Below, piece after piece: positions 8,692-17,318 of a stretch of DNA of 64,000 bases. Both the position numbers and the translations under genes were made by a program. This DNA is from Deltaproteobacteria bacterium (GTDB lineage Bacteria; Myxococcota_C; UBA6777). Below the pieces are notes generated by a model. That model ran no database searches, was not told the origin of the DNA, and worked only from the letters and a program-made list of their open reading frames with translations. The stretch lies in the NCBI GenBank assembly GCA_006226375.1, contig SBHC01000081.1, forward strand, positions 1 through 64,000, written 5' to 3'. The first letter of the stretch is position 1. Every line of letters begins with the position of its first letter.

Positions 8692-11079
8692 ATGGGATCG
8701 AATTGGATGCCTGATAACCAGAAATTTGGGAAGCGACTCGTTCAAGCCGGTGTAATCACCCAGGAACAATTGGAAGAGGCTCTCAAAAACCAAGGTCTTG
8801 AGGAAGGCCGCTTGGGCGAACTGCTTGTCCGACTGGGCTATGTGTCAGAGTCCACCATTCTCCAGTTTTTGGCCGCCGAATTTCGCACACGGTATGTCTC
8901 CACAGAGCGGCTCGCACGAGCCCGCATTCCAGCCGACGTACTCGAACTTCTTCCGGTCCAATTGGCCGAACGCTACAACCTCATCCCTGTCTTGTTTGAC
9001 ATGGACACGCAAACCCTCTCGGTGGTGACTTCGGAGCCACAGAATGAGGACAACCTTCGCGAAGTCCACATGCTGACGTCTGTCCGCGAACTCCGAGTGT
9101 ATGTTGCCCTGCAACCGGCAGTTCAAGCCGCTATACGCAAGCACTATCGCGGCGAGATCAACGCGTTCAAAGAGCTCCTCTTCCAAGAGGGTGAAGGCGG
9201 AGCGCTGGAGTCATCAGGCTACCCTTCCAGTGGCCCCCTTCATCAAGACGCTTACGGCAACCCGTTGTACGGCCAGCAAGGGATGTCGGAGGACTATCTC
9301 CCGGCCAACCAACCCCAGATGTATGGTGCAACTCCAAGCCCCTATGGCTCTGCGCCAGGCTACAACATCGCCAACCCCTACGGTGGCGAAGGGTATGACT
9401 ATAACTACAACGCCAACGCCAACGCGAACCCCGGCTACGACGCCAACCAGCAAGGCTACAACAACCCGGCCAACTACCCCACATCGTACGACAACGCCTA
9501 CCAGGAAGGCTACGAAGACGATGTCACTCGGCTCCACGCAAACCCTTACATGGGGAACGCGGAAGGGTACGATCCCAACGCTGTAGGTTATGGGTATGGC
9601 CAGCAGGACTTTGGCGGCCAGGTGATGGGGCAAGGCTATGGTGCTCCCCTCTCCCCGTTGGCACGAATCAATGTGACAGAGCTCACCCGCCGACTTGTCC
9701 AGCAAGCGGAGAGCCTGAGTCCACGGTACAAGCGTCACCAGTCGACTCAACAACCCGTGATGGAAGTGATGCTTCGCCGGTTGAATTACTCGCCGGAAGA
9801 AAGCCAGCCGTTATGGCTTGCCTTGTACCTTCACCACTTCTACTTGCCGGAACCCCACCCCTGTTTGCTCAACCTGGAGCCTGACAGTGAAGTGACCAAG
9901 GCGATGGAAGGACAACACAACCTCCACCTCGCCACGTTCAACCACATGCAACTCCCCGATGAGACCCTTGAGACCCTGACTTACATGTACGAGCGGGTTG
10001 ACGGGAAGGGCTTCCCCAGCCAAATGAGCCAGGATGAGATTCCCCTTGGCGCTCGGCTACTTGCCCTACTCGATGCGATCGAAGAGTTGCAATACCAAAA
10101 TCCCAACATGATGTTCTCCAAAATTGTGGAGAAGCTTAACGCCCACAAAGGCACTTTGTTCGACGAACGGCTCCTGGGTATCTTGGAAGAAGAGAAAGAG
10201 CGCCTCTCCAAGTACCAGCAGGGCACAATCCCCCACATTCTGTTGCTTGACCCTGATGTCAACCTTGTGGGCGAACTCGAAAAGCTGTTATGGGATCGTG
10301 GGTTCTGGATTCACACAGCCTACTCCCTCAGCCAGGCTGAGCTCCTTTGCCAACAACAATCGTTCGATATGGTCATGTTGGAATTGGACTTGGGACCCGA
10401 ACAAGACGCCCTCGCCTGGATCGAGCAACAACAAACATCGCACCCTCAGCCTCCCGAATTTATCATCCTGACCCAACGTCAAGATGAGCTGGATCGAGGC
10501 ATGGCTCTGGCCCGAGACTACCTGGTCAAGCCGATGAGCGCCAACGTGATCGTTGCCAAGCTGCACAAGCAGCTCACCCAGATGGAAGCCGAGAAAAAGA
10601 ACCTCTCCAAAGGAACAGGACTCTCTGGTTCTCTGGAACAGCTTGGTTTGCCAGAGATCCTTCAAGTGCTCTCCCAAAGCCGTCGAACTGGCCAGCTGGC
10701 CATCACAACAGACACCATTGAAGGTAACGTCTACCTGGATGACGGCGAAGTGGTCAACGCGATCGCCGGTGATGTGAAGGGCGAGCCGGCCTTTGGAATC
10801 ATGATGTCCTGGACCAAAGGCGAGTTTAACTTCGACCCTGGAACCACCACAGATGAACGACTCATCAACAAAAGGCTGGATGGACTGATTCTCGACAGCT
10901 TCCGGGTGCTCGACGAATCACGTCGTGATGGTGTTGACGATCCGTTTGCTGTATTTGGCTCCTCAGACAGCCTTCCCGATCTGAAAGAGAGTGACGACGA
11001 AGCCGGTGACTTCTTTGACCTCTCCCTCAGTGATGATGACTTCGACGCATCCGACAGCGTCAACAAGAGCGAAGGCTAA
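8692..11079 (+). CDS. Multidomain regulator: GspE-N, degenerate HD-GYP, Asp-less receiver, PATAN (DUF4388)
   Basis: 795-residue cytoplasmic protein. Residues 5-150 match the type II secretion GspE/MshEN N-terminal fold, a family known to bind cyclic di-GMP in some members. Residues 165-325 are Tyr/Asn/Gly-rich and low complexity. Residues 330-500 resemble HD-GYP (RVDGKGFP and IPLGARLLALLDA) but the HD pair is not visible. Residues 515-625 form a receiver domain with acidic Asp520 and conserved Lys613, but Glu564 sits where the phospho-acceptor Asp should be. Residues 635-735 form a DUF4388/PATAN domain. This looks like a scaffold or sensor, not an enzyme. An alternative start is the ATG at 8707. 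Confidence 0.85.
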   Translation: MGSNWMPDNQKFGKRLVQAGVITQEQLEEALKNQGLEEGRLGELLVRLGYVSESTILQFLAAEFRTRYVSTERLARARIPADVLELLPVQLAERYNLIPVLFDMDTQTLSVVTSEPQNEDNLREVHMLTSVRELRVYVALQPAVQAAIRKHYRGEINAFKELLFQEGEGGALESSGYPSSGPLHQDAYGNPLYGQQGMSEDYLPANQPQMYGATPSPYGSAPGYNIANPYGGEGYDYNYNANANANPGYDANQQGYNNPANYPTSYDNAYQEGYEDDVTRLHANPYMGNAEGYDPNAVGYGYGQQDFGGQVMGQGYGAPLSPLARINVTELTRRLVQQAESLSPRYKRHQSTQQPVMEVMLRRLNYSPEESQPLWLALYLHHFYLPEPHPCLLNLEPDSEVTKAMEGQHNLHLATFNHMQLPDETLETLTYMYERVDGKGFPSQMSQDEIPLGARLLALLDAIEELQYQNPNMMFSKIVEKLNAHKGTLFDERLLGILEEEKERLSKYQQGTIPHILLLDPDVNLVGELEKLLWDRGFWIHTAYSLSQAELLCQQQSFDMVMLELDLGPEQDALAWIEQQQTSHPQPPEFIILTQRQDELDRGMALARDYLVKPMSANVIVAKLHKQLTQMEAEKKNLSKGTGLSGSLEQLGLPEILQVLSQSRRTGQLAITTDTIEGNVYLDDGEVVNAIAGDVKGEPAFGIMMSWTKGEFNFDPGTTTDERLINKRLDGLILDSFRVLDESRRDGVDDPFAVFGSSDSLPDLKESDDEAGDFFDLSLSDDDFDASDSVNKSEG

Positions 11080-11130
11080 GGAAAACAGAACAACGCAGCG
11101 CTTGCCACTCTGATGGGTTGACCCTGCTTC

Positions 11131-11514
11131 CTAAGGAGCAGGAGTCATTTGAGCCTTGCAAGCGTTGGCCTGCACAAAAAGCAGTTGGTATCCATCATCT
11201 TTTGGGTCAGCCAACACCTGTGCGTTCCTTTGATTGGCCAGAGTGCAACTAAGATTGATAGACGTTCCGGTCATGTAACCACGACAATGTTGCAATGCAT
11301 CACCACACGTCATCACAATGGTGCATTCCGTTTGCTCAATGGTACAGGTCTCTTTGCTCTCCGCCCCATCTTCCAAACAATCTGCTGTGAGGGTGTACTT
11401 CGTCGCGAGCACCTCACATCCCGTTCGACACCCCACAATCCCAGCGCCACCGCAGGCCAAAACAAGCACAACCAGAGCCAACAAAACAGAGCCCACTCTT
11501 CTACGATTTGTCAT
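11131..11514 (-). CDS. Small Cys-rich lipoprotein, function unknown
   Basis: 127 residues from ATG 11514; the longer in-frame start at 11571 would put an extra segment before the signal peptide. The N-terminus MTNRRRVGSVLLALVVLVLAC is a classical lipoprotein signal ending in VLAC. About ten Cys residues follow in the mature part, spaced as if forming disulfides. No known family is recognised. It converges with the upstream plus-strand regulator gene, leaving 51 nt that include a near-palindrome at 11124-11143. Confidence 0.7.
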   Translation of the reverse strand: MTNRRRVGSVLLALVVLVLACGGAGIVGCRTGCEVLATKYTLTADCLEDGAESKETCTIEQTECTIVMTCGDALQHCRGYMTGTSINLSCTLANQRNAQVLADPKDDGYQLLFVQANACKAQMTPAP

Positions 11515-11577
11515 CACAACCCTACAACTCTTCTTTCTGGTGCCAGCCCAAAGAGGCAAAGCAAAAACCACGTCATC

Positions 11578-11608
11578 AAAAAAAAGGAGCGGGAAACACC
11601 CACTCCTT
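11578..11608 (-). terminator. Intrinsic terminator of the C2-domain protein gene
   Basis: Read on the minus strand, AAGGAGTGGG pairs with CCCGCTCCTT (10 positions with one mismatch) around a TGTTT loop and is followed by a run of eight T. It lies 36-66 nt beyond the stop at 11644. Confidence 0.85.
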
Positions 11609-11643
11609 CTCAGACACTCCTTACCGTCATACGTGCAGAAAGC

Positions 11644-13350
11644 CTATTCCGTACAGGCCTTCTTGCAAGCTGCTTGCTTCGAGGCGTCACAACCAGCGCT
11701 CTTTAAGCAAGTCCAGCACCCTGCAATTTTGGTTGGGGAGAGGCCTCCCTTTTTTGCATCTGCACGACGCTTGCCTTCCCGCCTCAGACCTCGCACACAC
11801 CGATCCGCTTGCTTGACTTTGTCACGGGTCAGTCTGGCCAGGAACGCTTCCATCAATGCAGCTTGCTCTTTCTTACGTCGGCTGCCTTTAAGATCTTTCA
11901 CGGTCTGCGCCAGGCACTTCAAACGAAGCGCTACAAATTGGCGGCAGAAGAGCTCTGGGCTGAGACCCTTCACAACAGGACGGGTGACAGGCTTCTTTCG
12001 AGCAACAGGTCGTTCTTCTGGCTCCTCAGAAGTCACAGCCGGTCGCTTCTCAGGCTTGGCCCGTTCTTTTGCGGACTCGGCCTTGCGAGTTCGCGGCTTG
12101 GGCGCCTCTCGCCGAGCAGGGACCGCACGTTCTGCAGTCTGAGCAAGAACCACGTTCGACCCGGCTGCAGCAACTCGCACAGCAGAACGCTTGGCAGGGG
12201 CAGCAGAGCGCTTGGCAGGCTCTGCTCTCTTCACAGGCTCTGCTCTCTTCACAGGCTCTGTCCTCTTCGCGGGTTCTGCACGTTTCGCGGGCTCTGCTCT
12301 CTTCACAGGCTCTGCACGTTTTGCTGGAGGGGCGGGTCGCGTGGGTACAGCAGCACGGCTGCTGGGCTTGGCTGCAGGTGCTCGTTCCCGAACTTTGGGC
12401 GGCGCAGCGCGTCGACGTGCGGGAGTGGGTGGAGTCAAGGAAGGAGCGGTCGGAATGGCGCTGGCAGCGGCTTTGGTCAAGCATTCATTCCGGCATGCAC
12501 TCTTCAGCTGACCACTGCGAACGCAGCCCTGTTTTTGGGCACACTGAATGCACGTTTGCGAAACAACCCACCCCTCGCGCTTAATGGTTTTGTGACAACG
12601 AATCATCATCGCGTCGAGCGCCCTTCCCTTTTCCTTGAGGGCCTGCTCGGTCTGCTTGATGGCTTTGTCCAGGATAGCAGCGATGCGAAGGTTGCGCTTG
12701 TTTCCACTTTGAAGAAGTTCGCTTTGTTGGCTCTTCATACAACCCAACGAGTGGCGAATCATGGACAGACAAAACGCGCGGACTTTCTGCGACTTGGTCT
12801 TTGCAACCCGAACTCTGGGTTTGGGAGGAGTTCCACGAACCACGCGCGGTTTGACAGGATCTGTTCTCCGACGATCCACCGGACGTGTACGGGGCTTCGC
12901 AGCAAGAGAAACAACCTTAATACGAAGAGCAAGCACCTGACCAAACACGAGAGTCTTGTGCTTCATCAGCTCTTGCAGGGTTAAGTCTGTTTTCCCAATA
13001 AGATCATGCGCAGTGATGCGGTCGCGATCTTTCACAACAATGACCACCTTGTCCGTGAGCTTGCTGTTAAACGTTCGCGACATGTTCCATCGAGGGAGAT
13101 GAGTGTTGCGGATGTACGGTGTTTTCAAAGTAACACCACCCACCGTCAGCTCTACGAAGGCATCGGGCAAAGGACTCTTGAAGAGGCCCAGGTCCCAACG
13201 TTTTCCGTTGGCCTTCTTCGTGGCAATCCTGGCGTCCACAATGGTAATAAGGTAAGGATCGGCCGAAGCAAGGGACGGGCTCAGCCCAACCCACACAGTG
13301 GCCAAACATAGGAACGCAACGTGCAGCAACCAAGAGCATCTATGGTGCAT
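11644..13350 (-). CDS. Secreted C2-domain protein with duplicated Cys-rich modules
   Basis: 568 residues with a cleavable-looking signal peptide ending SLASADP. Start ATG 13350 has TAGGAG about 10 nt upstream. Residues 31-145 form a C2-like beta-sandwich; LPDAFVEL and VKDRDRITAHDLIG retain the acidic residues that bind calcium in C2 domains. Two copies of a Cys module follow, one mid-protein and one at the C-terminus. Each has FC-x9-C, then a helical stretch, then C-x2-C-x5-C-x7/9-C-x3-C. Between them lies a disordered linker with tandem KRAEP repeats (about residues 340-385; DNA 12196-12330). Calcium-dependent envelope binding is inferred. Expressed alone, with its own terminator. Confidence 0.85.
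   Translation of the reverse strand: MHHRCSWLLHVAFLCLATVWVGLSPSLASADPYLITIVDARIATKKANGKRWDLGLFKSPLPDAFVELTVGGVTLKTPYIRNTHLPRWNMSRTFNSKLTDKVVIVVKDRDRITAHDLIGKTDLTLQELMKHKTLVFGQVLALRIKVVSLAAKPRTRPVDRRRTDPVKPRVVRGTPPKPRVRVAKTKSQKVRAFCLSMIRHSLGCMKSQQSELLQSGNKRNLRIAAILDKAIKQTEQALKEKGRALDAMMIRCHKTIKREGWVVSQTCIQCAQKQGCVRSGQLKSACRNECLTKAAASAIPTAPSLTPPTPARRRAAPPKVRERAPAAKPSSRAAVPTRPAPPAKRAEPVKRAEPAKRAEPAKRTEPVKRAEPVKRAEPAKRSAAPAKRSAVRVAAAGSNVVLAQTAERAVPARREAPKPRTRKAESAKERAKPEKRPAVTSEEPEERPVARKKPVTRPVVKGLSPELFCRQFVALRLKCLAQTVKDLKGSRRKKEQAALMEAFLARLTRDKVKQADRCVRGLRREGKRRADAKKGGLSPTKIAGCWTCLKSAGCDASKQAACKKACTE
12196..12330 (-). repeat. In-frame KRAEP tandem repeats
   Basis: About nine imperfect 15-bp units encode PAKRAEP/PVKRAEP-type pentads inside the C2-domain protein. 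The period is a multiple of three and the frame stays open, so this is a coding repeat likely prone to length variation. Confidence 0.8.
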
Positions 13351-13514
13351 CGATTCGGTCTCCTAGGAGTAGTAGAACTGCTTGACTCTTCATGTCCACC
13401 GCAGTAAAAGAGGGTTGCTTCAAAATGTCAAGAGCGGTGCGGTCCGTTCGAACCTGCGGAGCGACCTCATAAAACCTGGGAAGGAAGGTCTCTTCCTGGC
13501 AAGGAGATAGATAG

Positions 13515-14234
13515 ATGACCTCTTCACGACAGACTGCACAAACCTCTTCTTCAGGACGCCTGATGGACGGAGGCCTCGGCCTCTTGTCGGGTCTGTTCTT
13601 CGCTGTCGGCCTCTACATGGCGTTCTACTACGCTCCTTTGCTCAAGCACAACGGCCTCAACTGGTGGTCCCAAAAGATCTTTTACCTCCACCTCCCAGCC
13701 GCCTGGGGTTCGATGATTGGCCTCGTCTTGGTGCTTGTGGGCTCTGTTGCCTATTTCGTGACCCGCAAAGAATCGTGGGACAGCTACGCCGTGGCTGCCG
13801 CTGAGCCTTGCTTGTTGTTTGCGACCTTCGTCATGTTGACAGGTCCACTGTGGGGCCGTCCTAGCTGGAACACCTATTGGAAGTGGGATGACCCCCGTCT
13901 GATGAGCTACTTTGCCTTGTGGCTGCTGCTGATCGCCTACTTCATGCTCCGGTCCTTTTCTGAAGACGGCGAGCTGAAACGCTCGACCTCGGCCGCGTTG
14001 GGAATTCTCGGCGCAATCTCTGTCCCGTTTGTGTACCTTTCCGTCCGCATGGGCAATACACTTCATCCGCGCCCCAACAAGATGCAAATCGGTGGCAAAG
14101 TTTGGATCACCACCTATGTTTTTCTGGGCGCGTTTGTCTTCCTCTTTTGGCTGATTTTCCGTGTTCGTCGGCGCCTCGAAGAGCAACGAAACCAAGCCAC
14201 CCGAGTTCAACGATTGCTTTTGGAGATGGAATAG
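13515..14234 (+). CDS. ccmC: CcmC-like haem exporter/cytochrome c biogenesis protein
   Basis: 239-residue polytopic inner-membrane protein with about six hydrophobic segments. The family's Trp-rich haem-handling motif is present as WGRPSWNTYWKWDDPRL. The flanking His residues appear in FYLHLPAAW and TLHPRPN. Members relay haem to CcmE at the periplasmic face for c-type cytochrome maturation. Start ATG 13515 has AAGGAG upstream. The usual ccmA, B, D, E and F genes are not adjacent, so the rest of the pathway must lie elsewhere or the protein acts in a reduced system. CcsA/ResC-type relatives share the Trp motif, but length and layout favour CcmC. Confidence 0.88.
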   Translation: MTSSRQTAQTSSSGRLMDGGLGLLSGLFFAVGLYMAFYYAPLLKHNGLNWWSQKIFYLHLPAAWGSMIGLVLVLVGSVAYFVTRKESWDSYAVAAAEPCLLFATFVMLTGPLWGRPSWNTYWKWDDPRLMSYFALWLLLIAYFMLRSFSEDGELKRSTSAALGILGAISVPFVYLSVRMGNTLHPRPNKMQIGGKVWITTYVFLGAFVFLFWLIFRVRRRLEEQRNQATRVQRLLLEME

Positions 14235-14312
14235 CGCAAGCTAACCTCCATCAACGATACGTTTTGCATACCTTCTAAGGTTTGAAGAAGCCACCTTAAG
14301 GAGCGGTTTCCT

Positions 14313-14666
14313 ATGTCTGAGACCAACAACACAATTTTCGGGAAGATCCTGCGTGGAGAGATTCCCAGTGACAGAGTTTGGGAAGATGACAAATGCATCG
14401 CCTTCCGCGATGTCAACCCGGCAGCTCCCACTCACATTCTTGTCATCCCCCGACAGCATATCCCGACACTCAACGACATCTCTGAACAAGACAAGTCGCT
14501 GATTGGACACATGGTCTGGGTTGTAGGTCAAATCGCGGCCCAAGAAGGCATCGCCGAAGACGGCTACCGGCTTGTTGTCAATTGCAACGAGCGAGGCGGC
14601 CAAACGGTGTACCACCTCCACATGCACATTCTTGGAGGGCGTGGGTTGAGCTGGCCTCCAGGCTGA
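14313..14666 (+). CDS. HIT-family (HINT-like) nucleotide hydrolase
   Basis: 117-residue cytoplasmic histidine-triad protein. The N-terminal TIFGKILRGEIPSDRVWED and the C-terminal catalytic triad HLHMHILGG are near-canonical for bacterial HinT-type purine nucleoside phosphoramidases. Ribosome site AAGGAG precedes ATG 14313. It follows the ccmC-like gene by 78 nt and precedes metG by 174 nt. The physiological substrate is not deducible from sequence. Confidence 0.95.
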   Translation: MSETNNTIFGKILRGEIPSDRVWEDDKCIAFRDVNPAAPTHILVIPRQHIPTLNDISEQDKSLIGHMVWVVGQIAAQEGIAEDGYRLVVNCNERGGQTVYHLHMHILGGRGLSWPPG

Positions 14667-14840
14667 GTTGTCACACCACACGGCCCCAACGTAATCCTCC
14701 AACAAGTTTTTCCTCAAAGAACCGAACCCTTCGCACACACAACCAGTCTTGACTTGGGTCCCATGGGTTCTCGATCCAACCCTTGCCCCTTCGAGGGCTA
14801 ACGCTCTACGTACCCAATAGGTCGAGAAGGAGATAGTACA

Positions 14841-16811
14841 ATGACGTTTTATGTTTCAACCCCCATCTACTATGTTAACGGCGCACCCCATATTGGTCAC
14901 GCTTACACCACGATGGTCGCAGACGCGATGGCCCGTTACTATCGGCAGGCTGGACATGACGTCTTCTTCCAAACAGGTACGGACGAGCATGGCTTGAAGG
15001 TCCAACGGGAAGCAGAGAAGCAAGGCATCACGCCACAGCAACTCGCCGACAACAACTCCAGCTTGTTCGCCAAGTTGTTTGAAGAGTTGGAGATCACCCA
15101 CGATCGCTTCATTCGAACGACTGAAGAAGCCCACCACAAAGTAGTCACCGAAGTCGTGAACCGGATGAAGGCCAACGACGACATCTACTTGGACCGTTAC
15201 GCTGGCTGGTACGCCTCCTCCGACGAAGCGTTCTATGGTGAAGATGAGATCGAAGACGGAAAAGCCATTGCAACAGGCGCAAATGTGGAGTGGGTTGAAG
15301 AAGAGAGCTACTTCTTCCGGCTGAGCAAGTACCAAGAGCCGCTGCTCAAGTACTACAAGGAAAACCCCAGCGCCCTTCTCCCCGACGTCCGTCGCAACGA
15401 GGTCATTGCTTTCCTCGAAGGTGGCCTGCGGGACCTCTCGATCAGCCGCACCACGTTTGATTGGGGCATCCGCTTTCCCGGCGACGAGAAGCACGTCCTC
15501 TATGTATGGGTAGACGCCCTGACCAACTACATCACAGGAGTGGACGCCTTCCAAGACAACGGTCGTTACGACAAGTTTTGGCCTTGCGATTGCCACCTCA
15601 TTGGGAAGGACATTCTCCGATTCCACGCTGTCTACTGGCCCGCGTTCCTGCTCAGCGCAGGGCTTGAGCCTCCGAAGCAGATCTTCGCCCACGGCTGGTG
15701 GCTGAACGAAGGCGAAAAGATGAGCAAGAGCAAAGGCAACTTCCTCGATGCGTTTGCCCTCGCCAAGGACTATCCCCTGGATGTCCTTCGCTACTACCTC
15801 ATGAGAGAAGTGCCCTTCGGAAACGACGGCAACTTTGTTCAAGCTCGATTGATTGAGCGCAACAACAGCGAACTCGCTGATAACGTCGGCAACCTCGTCA
15901 ACCGAACGCTCAAGATGGCTCAACGCTTTCTGAGCGGCGCTTGTCCTGCTTTTGAAGAGACTTCTGCGGAAGAAGACGTCGCCATCCGAAAGCAAGCGGT
16001 GGAAACCCGCGATGCGATTGCAGCTCACATGGAAGCGCGTGAACCTCACAAGGCGTTGGAAGTGTTGATGGCGTTCAGCGGCAACCTGAACCAATACGTC
16101 CACCACAGCCAGCCTTGGGCGCTGAACAAACAAGGCAACACCGAGCGACTCAAGCAGGTGTTGTACCACGCGTTGGAAGGCATTCGCTGGGTGGGTGTGC
16201 TTGGACATGCCTTCCTCCCCAACGCAACCAGCCACCTCTTGAAAGGCCTGGGCGCCGAAGACGTCGTAGCTGCGGCAGCTCTCTCCACCGTTGACAAATT
16301 TGGCGGTCTGCAAGAAGGCACGACGATCACCCCACCCGATGTGCTGTTCCACAAGCTGGAGTTGCCGAAAGAGGAAGGGGAAGAGCAAGAACAAGAGAAG
16401 GAAGCCAAGAAGTCCAACAAGAAGGACAAAGGCAACAAAAAAGAGAAAGAAAAGAAGAGCGAAGGCGAGGAAGCCAAAGCCGGTGTGATCACGTATGATC
16501 GCTTCATGGATGTGGAAATCCATGTGGGCTTGATTCTCACCGCTGAAAACATCAAGAAGTCAGACAAGCTGCTCCAGCTCACCGTAGATGTGGGAGAAGA
16601 AAACCCCCGCCCGATCGTAGCGGGAATCGCCCTAAGCTTTGCTCCAGAGGACCTGGTGAACCAGCGAATCGCAGTCGTCACCAACCTGAAGCCCGCCAAG
16701 ATCTTCGGGCGTCGCAGCGAAGGAATGTTGTTGGCGGCTGAAACGACAGACGGCAAACTTGAGCTGGCCCGGTACTCGGAAGCGGTTGCTCCAGGCACTC
16801 GCATTCGCTAA
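14841..16811 (+). CDS. metG: Methionyl-tRNA synthetase with C-terminal tRNA-binding domain
   Basis: 656 residues. The class Ia signatures are APHIGHAY near the N-terminus and EKMSKSKGN (KMSKS at residues 293-297). The connective peptide has YASSDEAFYGEDE with no Cys knuckle, the zinc-free form also seen in Bacillus-type enzymes. A Lys/Glu-rich low-complexity linker spans about 510-545. The C-terminal 110 residues are a Trbp111-type OB-fold (VEIHVGLILTAE, GRRSEGMLLAA) that helps dimerise and bind tRNA. Start ATG follows AGAAGGAG. Confidence 0.97.
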   Translation: MTFYVSTPIYYVNGAPHIGHAYTTMVADAMARYYRQAGHDVFFQTGTDEHGLKVQREAEKQGITPQQLADNNSSLFAKLFEELEITHDRFIRTTEEAHHKVVTEVVNRMKANDDIYLDRYAGWYASSDEAFYGEDEIEDGKAIATGANVEWVEEESYFFRLSKYQEPLLKYYKENPSALLPDVRRNEVIAFLEGGLRDLSISRTTFDWGIRFPGDEKHVLYVWVDALTNYITGVDAFQDNGRYDKFWPCDCHLIGKDILRFHAVYWPAFLLSAGLEPPKQIFAHGWWLNEGEKMSKSKGNFLDAFALAKDYPLDVLRYYLMREVPFGNDGNFVQARLIERNNSELADNVGNLVNRTLKMAQRFLSGACPAFEETSAEEDVAIRKQAVETRDAIAAHMEAREPHKALEVLMAFSGNLNQYVHHSQPWALNKQGNTERLKQVLYHALEGIRWVGVLGHAFLPNATSHLLKGLGAEDVVAAAALSTVDKFGGLQEGTTITPPDVLFHKLELPKEEGEEQEQEKEAKKSNKKDKGNKKEKEKKSEGEEAKAGVITYDRFMDVEIHVGLILTAENIKKSDKLLQLTVDVGEENPRPIVAGIALSFAPEDLVNQRIAVVTNLKPAKIFGRRSEGMLLAAETTDGKLELARYSEAVAPGTRIR

Positions 16812-16879
16812 AGGATCGGACACAACGGTACGCAACTCACCGATGGTAGAGGACCCATGGAACTTCTTCTGCCAAACTC

Positions 16880-16907
16880 TTGACAAATCGGGAGAGATTG
16901 CTAAAGT
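16880..16907 (+). promoter_or_regulatory. Candidate sigma-70 promoter for rho
   Basis: Perfect -35 TTGACA (16880-16885), 16-nt spacer, then TAAAGT (16902-16907, 4 of 6 to TATAAT). Transcription from here would give a leader of about 400 nt before rho. Confidence 0.5.
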
Positions 16908-17070
16908 TCAGTTTATCAGGAATGGAAACCTCCATATTCCCTACCTAAAGCTTCGTGAATCCAGTACAGACGAACTCCAAAACAACACAACAGGTACTTG
17001 ATCTAAGCGCACCCACAACATCGCCCTCTCGATGAAGCAGGTCGATGTTGAACTCCAACGACAACGAAAG

Positions 17071-17150
17071 ACAATAAACCACATAACCAACCCATTCGTT
17101 TCTGCAGTTTCACCACTACACTTTTCGAACCCAACACCACTTCACCCTCA
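17071..17150 (+). promoter_or_regulatory. C-rich, G-poor rut-like leader segment of rho
   Basis: In these 80 nt I count 31 C and only 4 G, with no obvious secondary structure. Such unstructured C-over-G tracts are typical Rho-binding (rut) sites. E. coli rho is known to be autoregulated by Rho-dependent termination in its leader; a similar arrangement is inferred here. No coding sequence is supported in 16812-17318. Confidence 0.5.
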
Positions 17151-17257
17151 TGTTGAGGATGCAGAATCTTTCTATGAGATGGGTTTACACCGCGCAGAAA
17201 CCGAACGATACGACCCAAACATCTTTTCGCTGTAAGGTCCCCTTTGCAGCACCACGC

Positions 17258-17280
17258 CTGTTTCCCCTCATGGGAAACAG
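17258..17280 (+). promoter_or_regulatory. 9-bp leader hairpin upstream of rho
   Basis: CTGTTTCCC and GGGAAACAG pair perfectly around a 5-nt loop. There is no T-tract, so this is not a standard intrinsic terminator. A second small stem, CCTC/GAGG (17295-17298 with 17305-17308), would sequester the GAGG ribosome site of rho. Confidence 0.45.
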
Positions 17281-17318
17281 CGTCTTAACCCTAACCTCAA
17301 AAAAGAGGATCTGACCGG

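Noticed and set aside
12196-12330. Possible CRISPR-like or intergenic repeat array
   Set aside because: Units are 15 bp without spacers and stay in frame inside the C2-domain protein.
14856-16523. Long open frame antisense to metG
   Set aside because: metG motifs are complete on the plus strand; the antisense protein has no recognisable feature and arises from codon bias.
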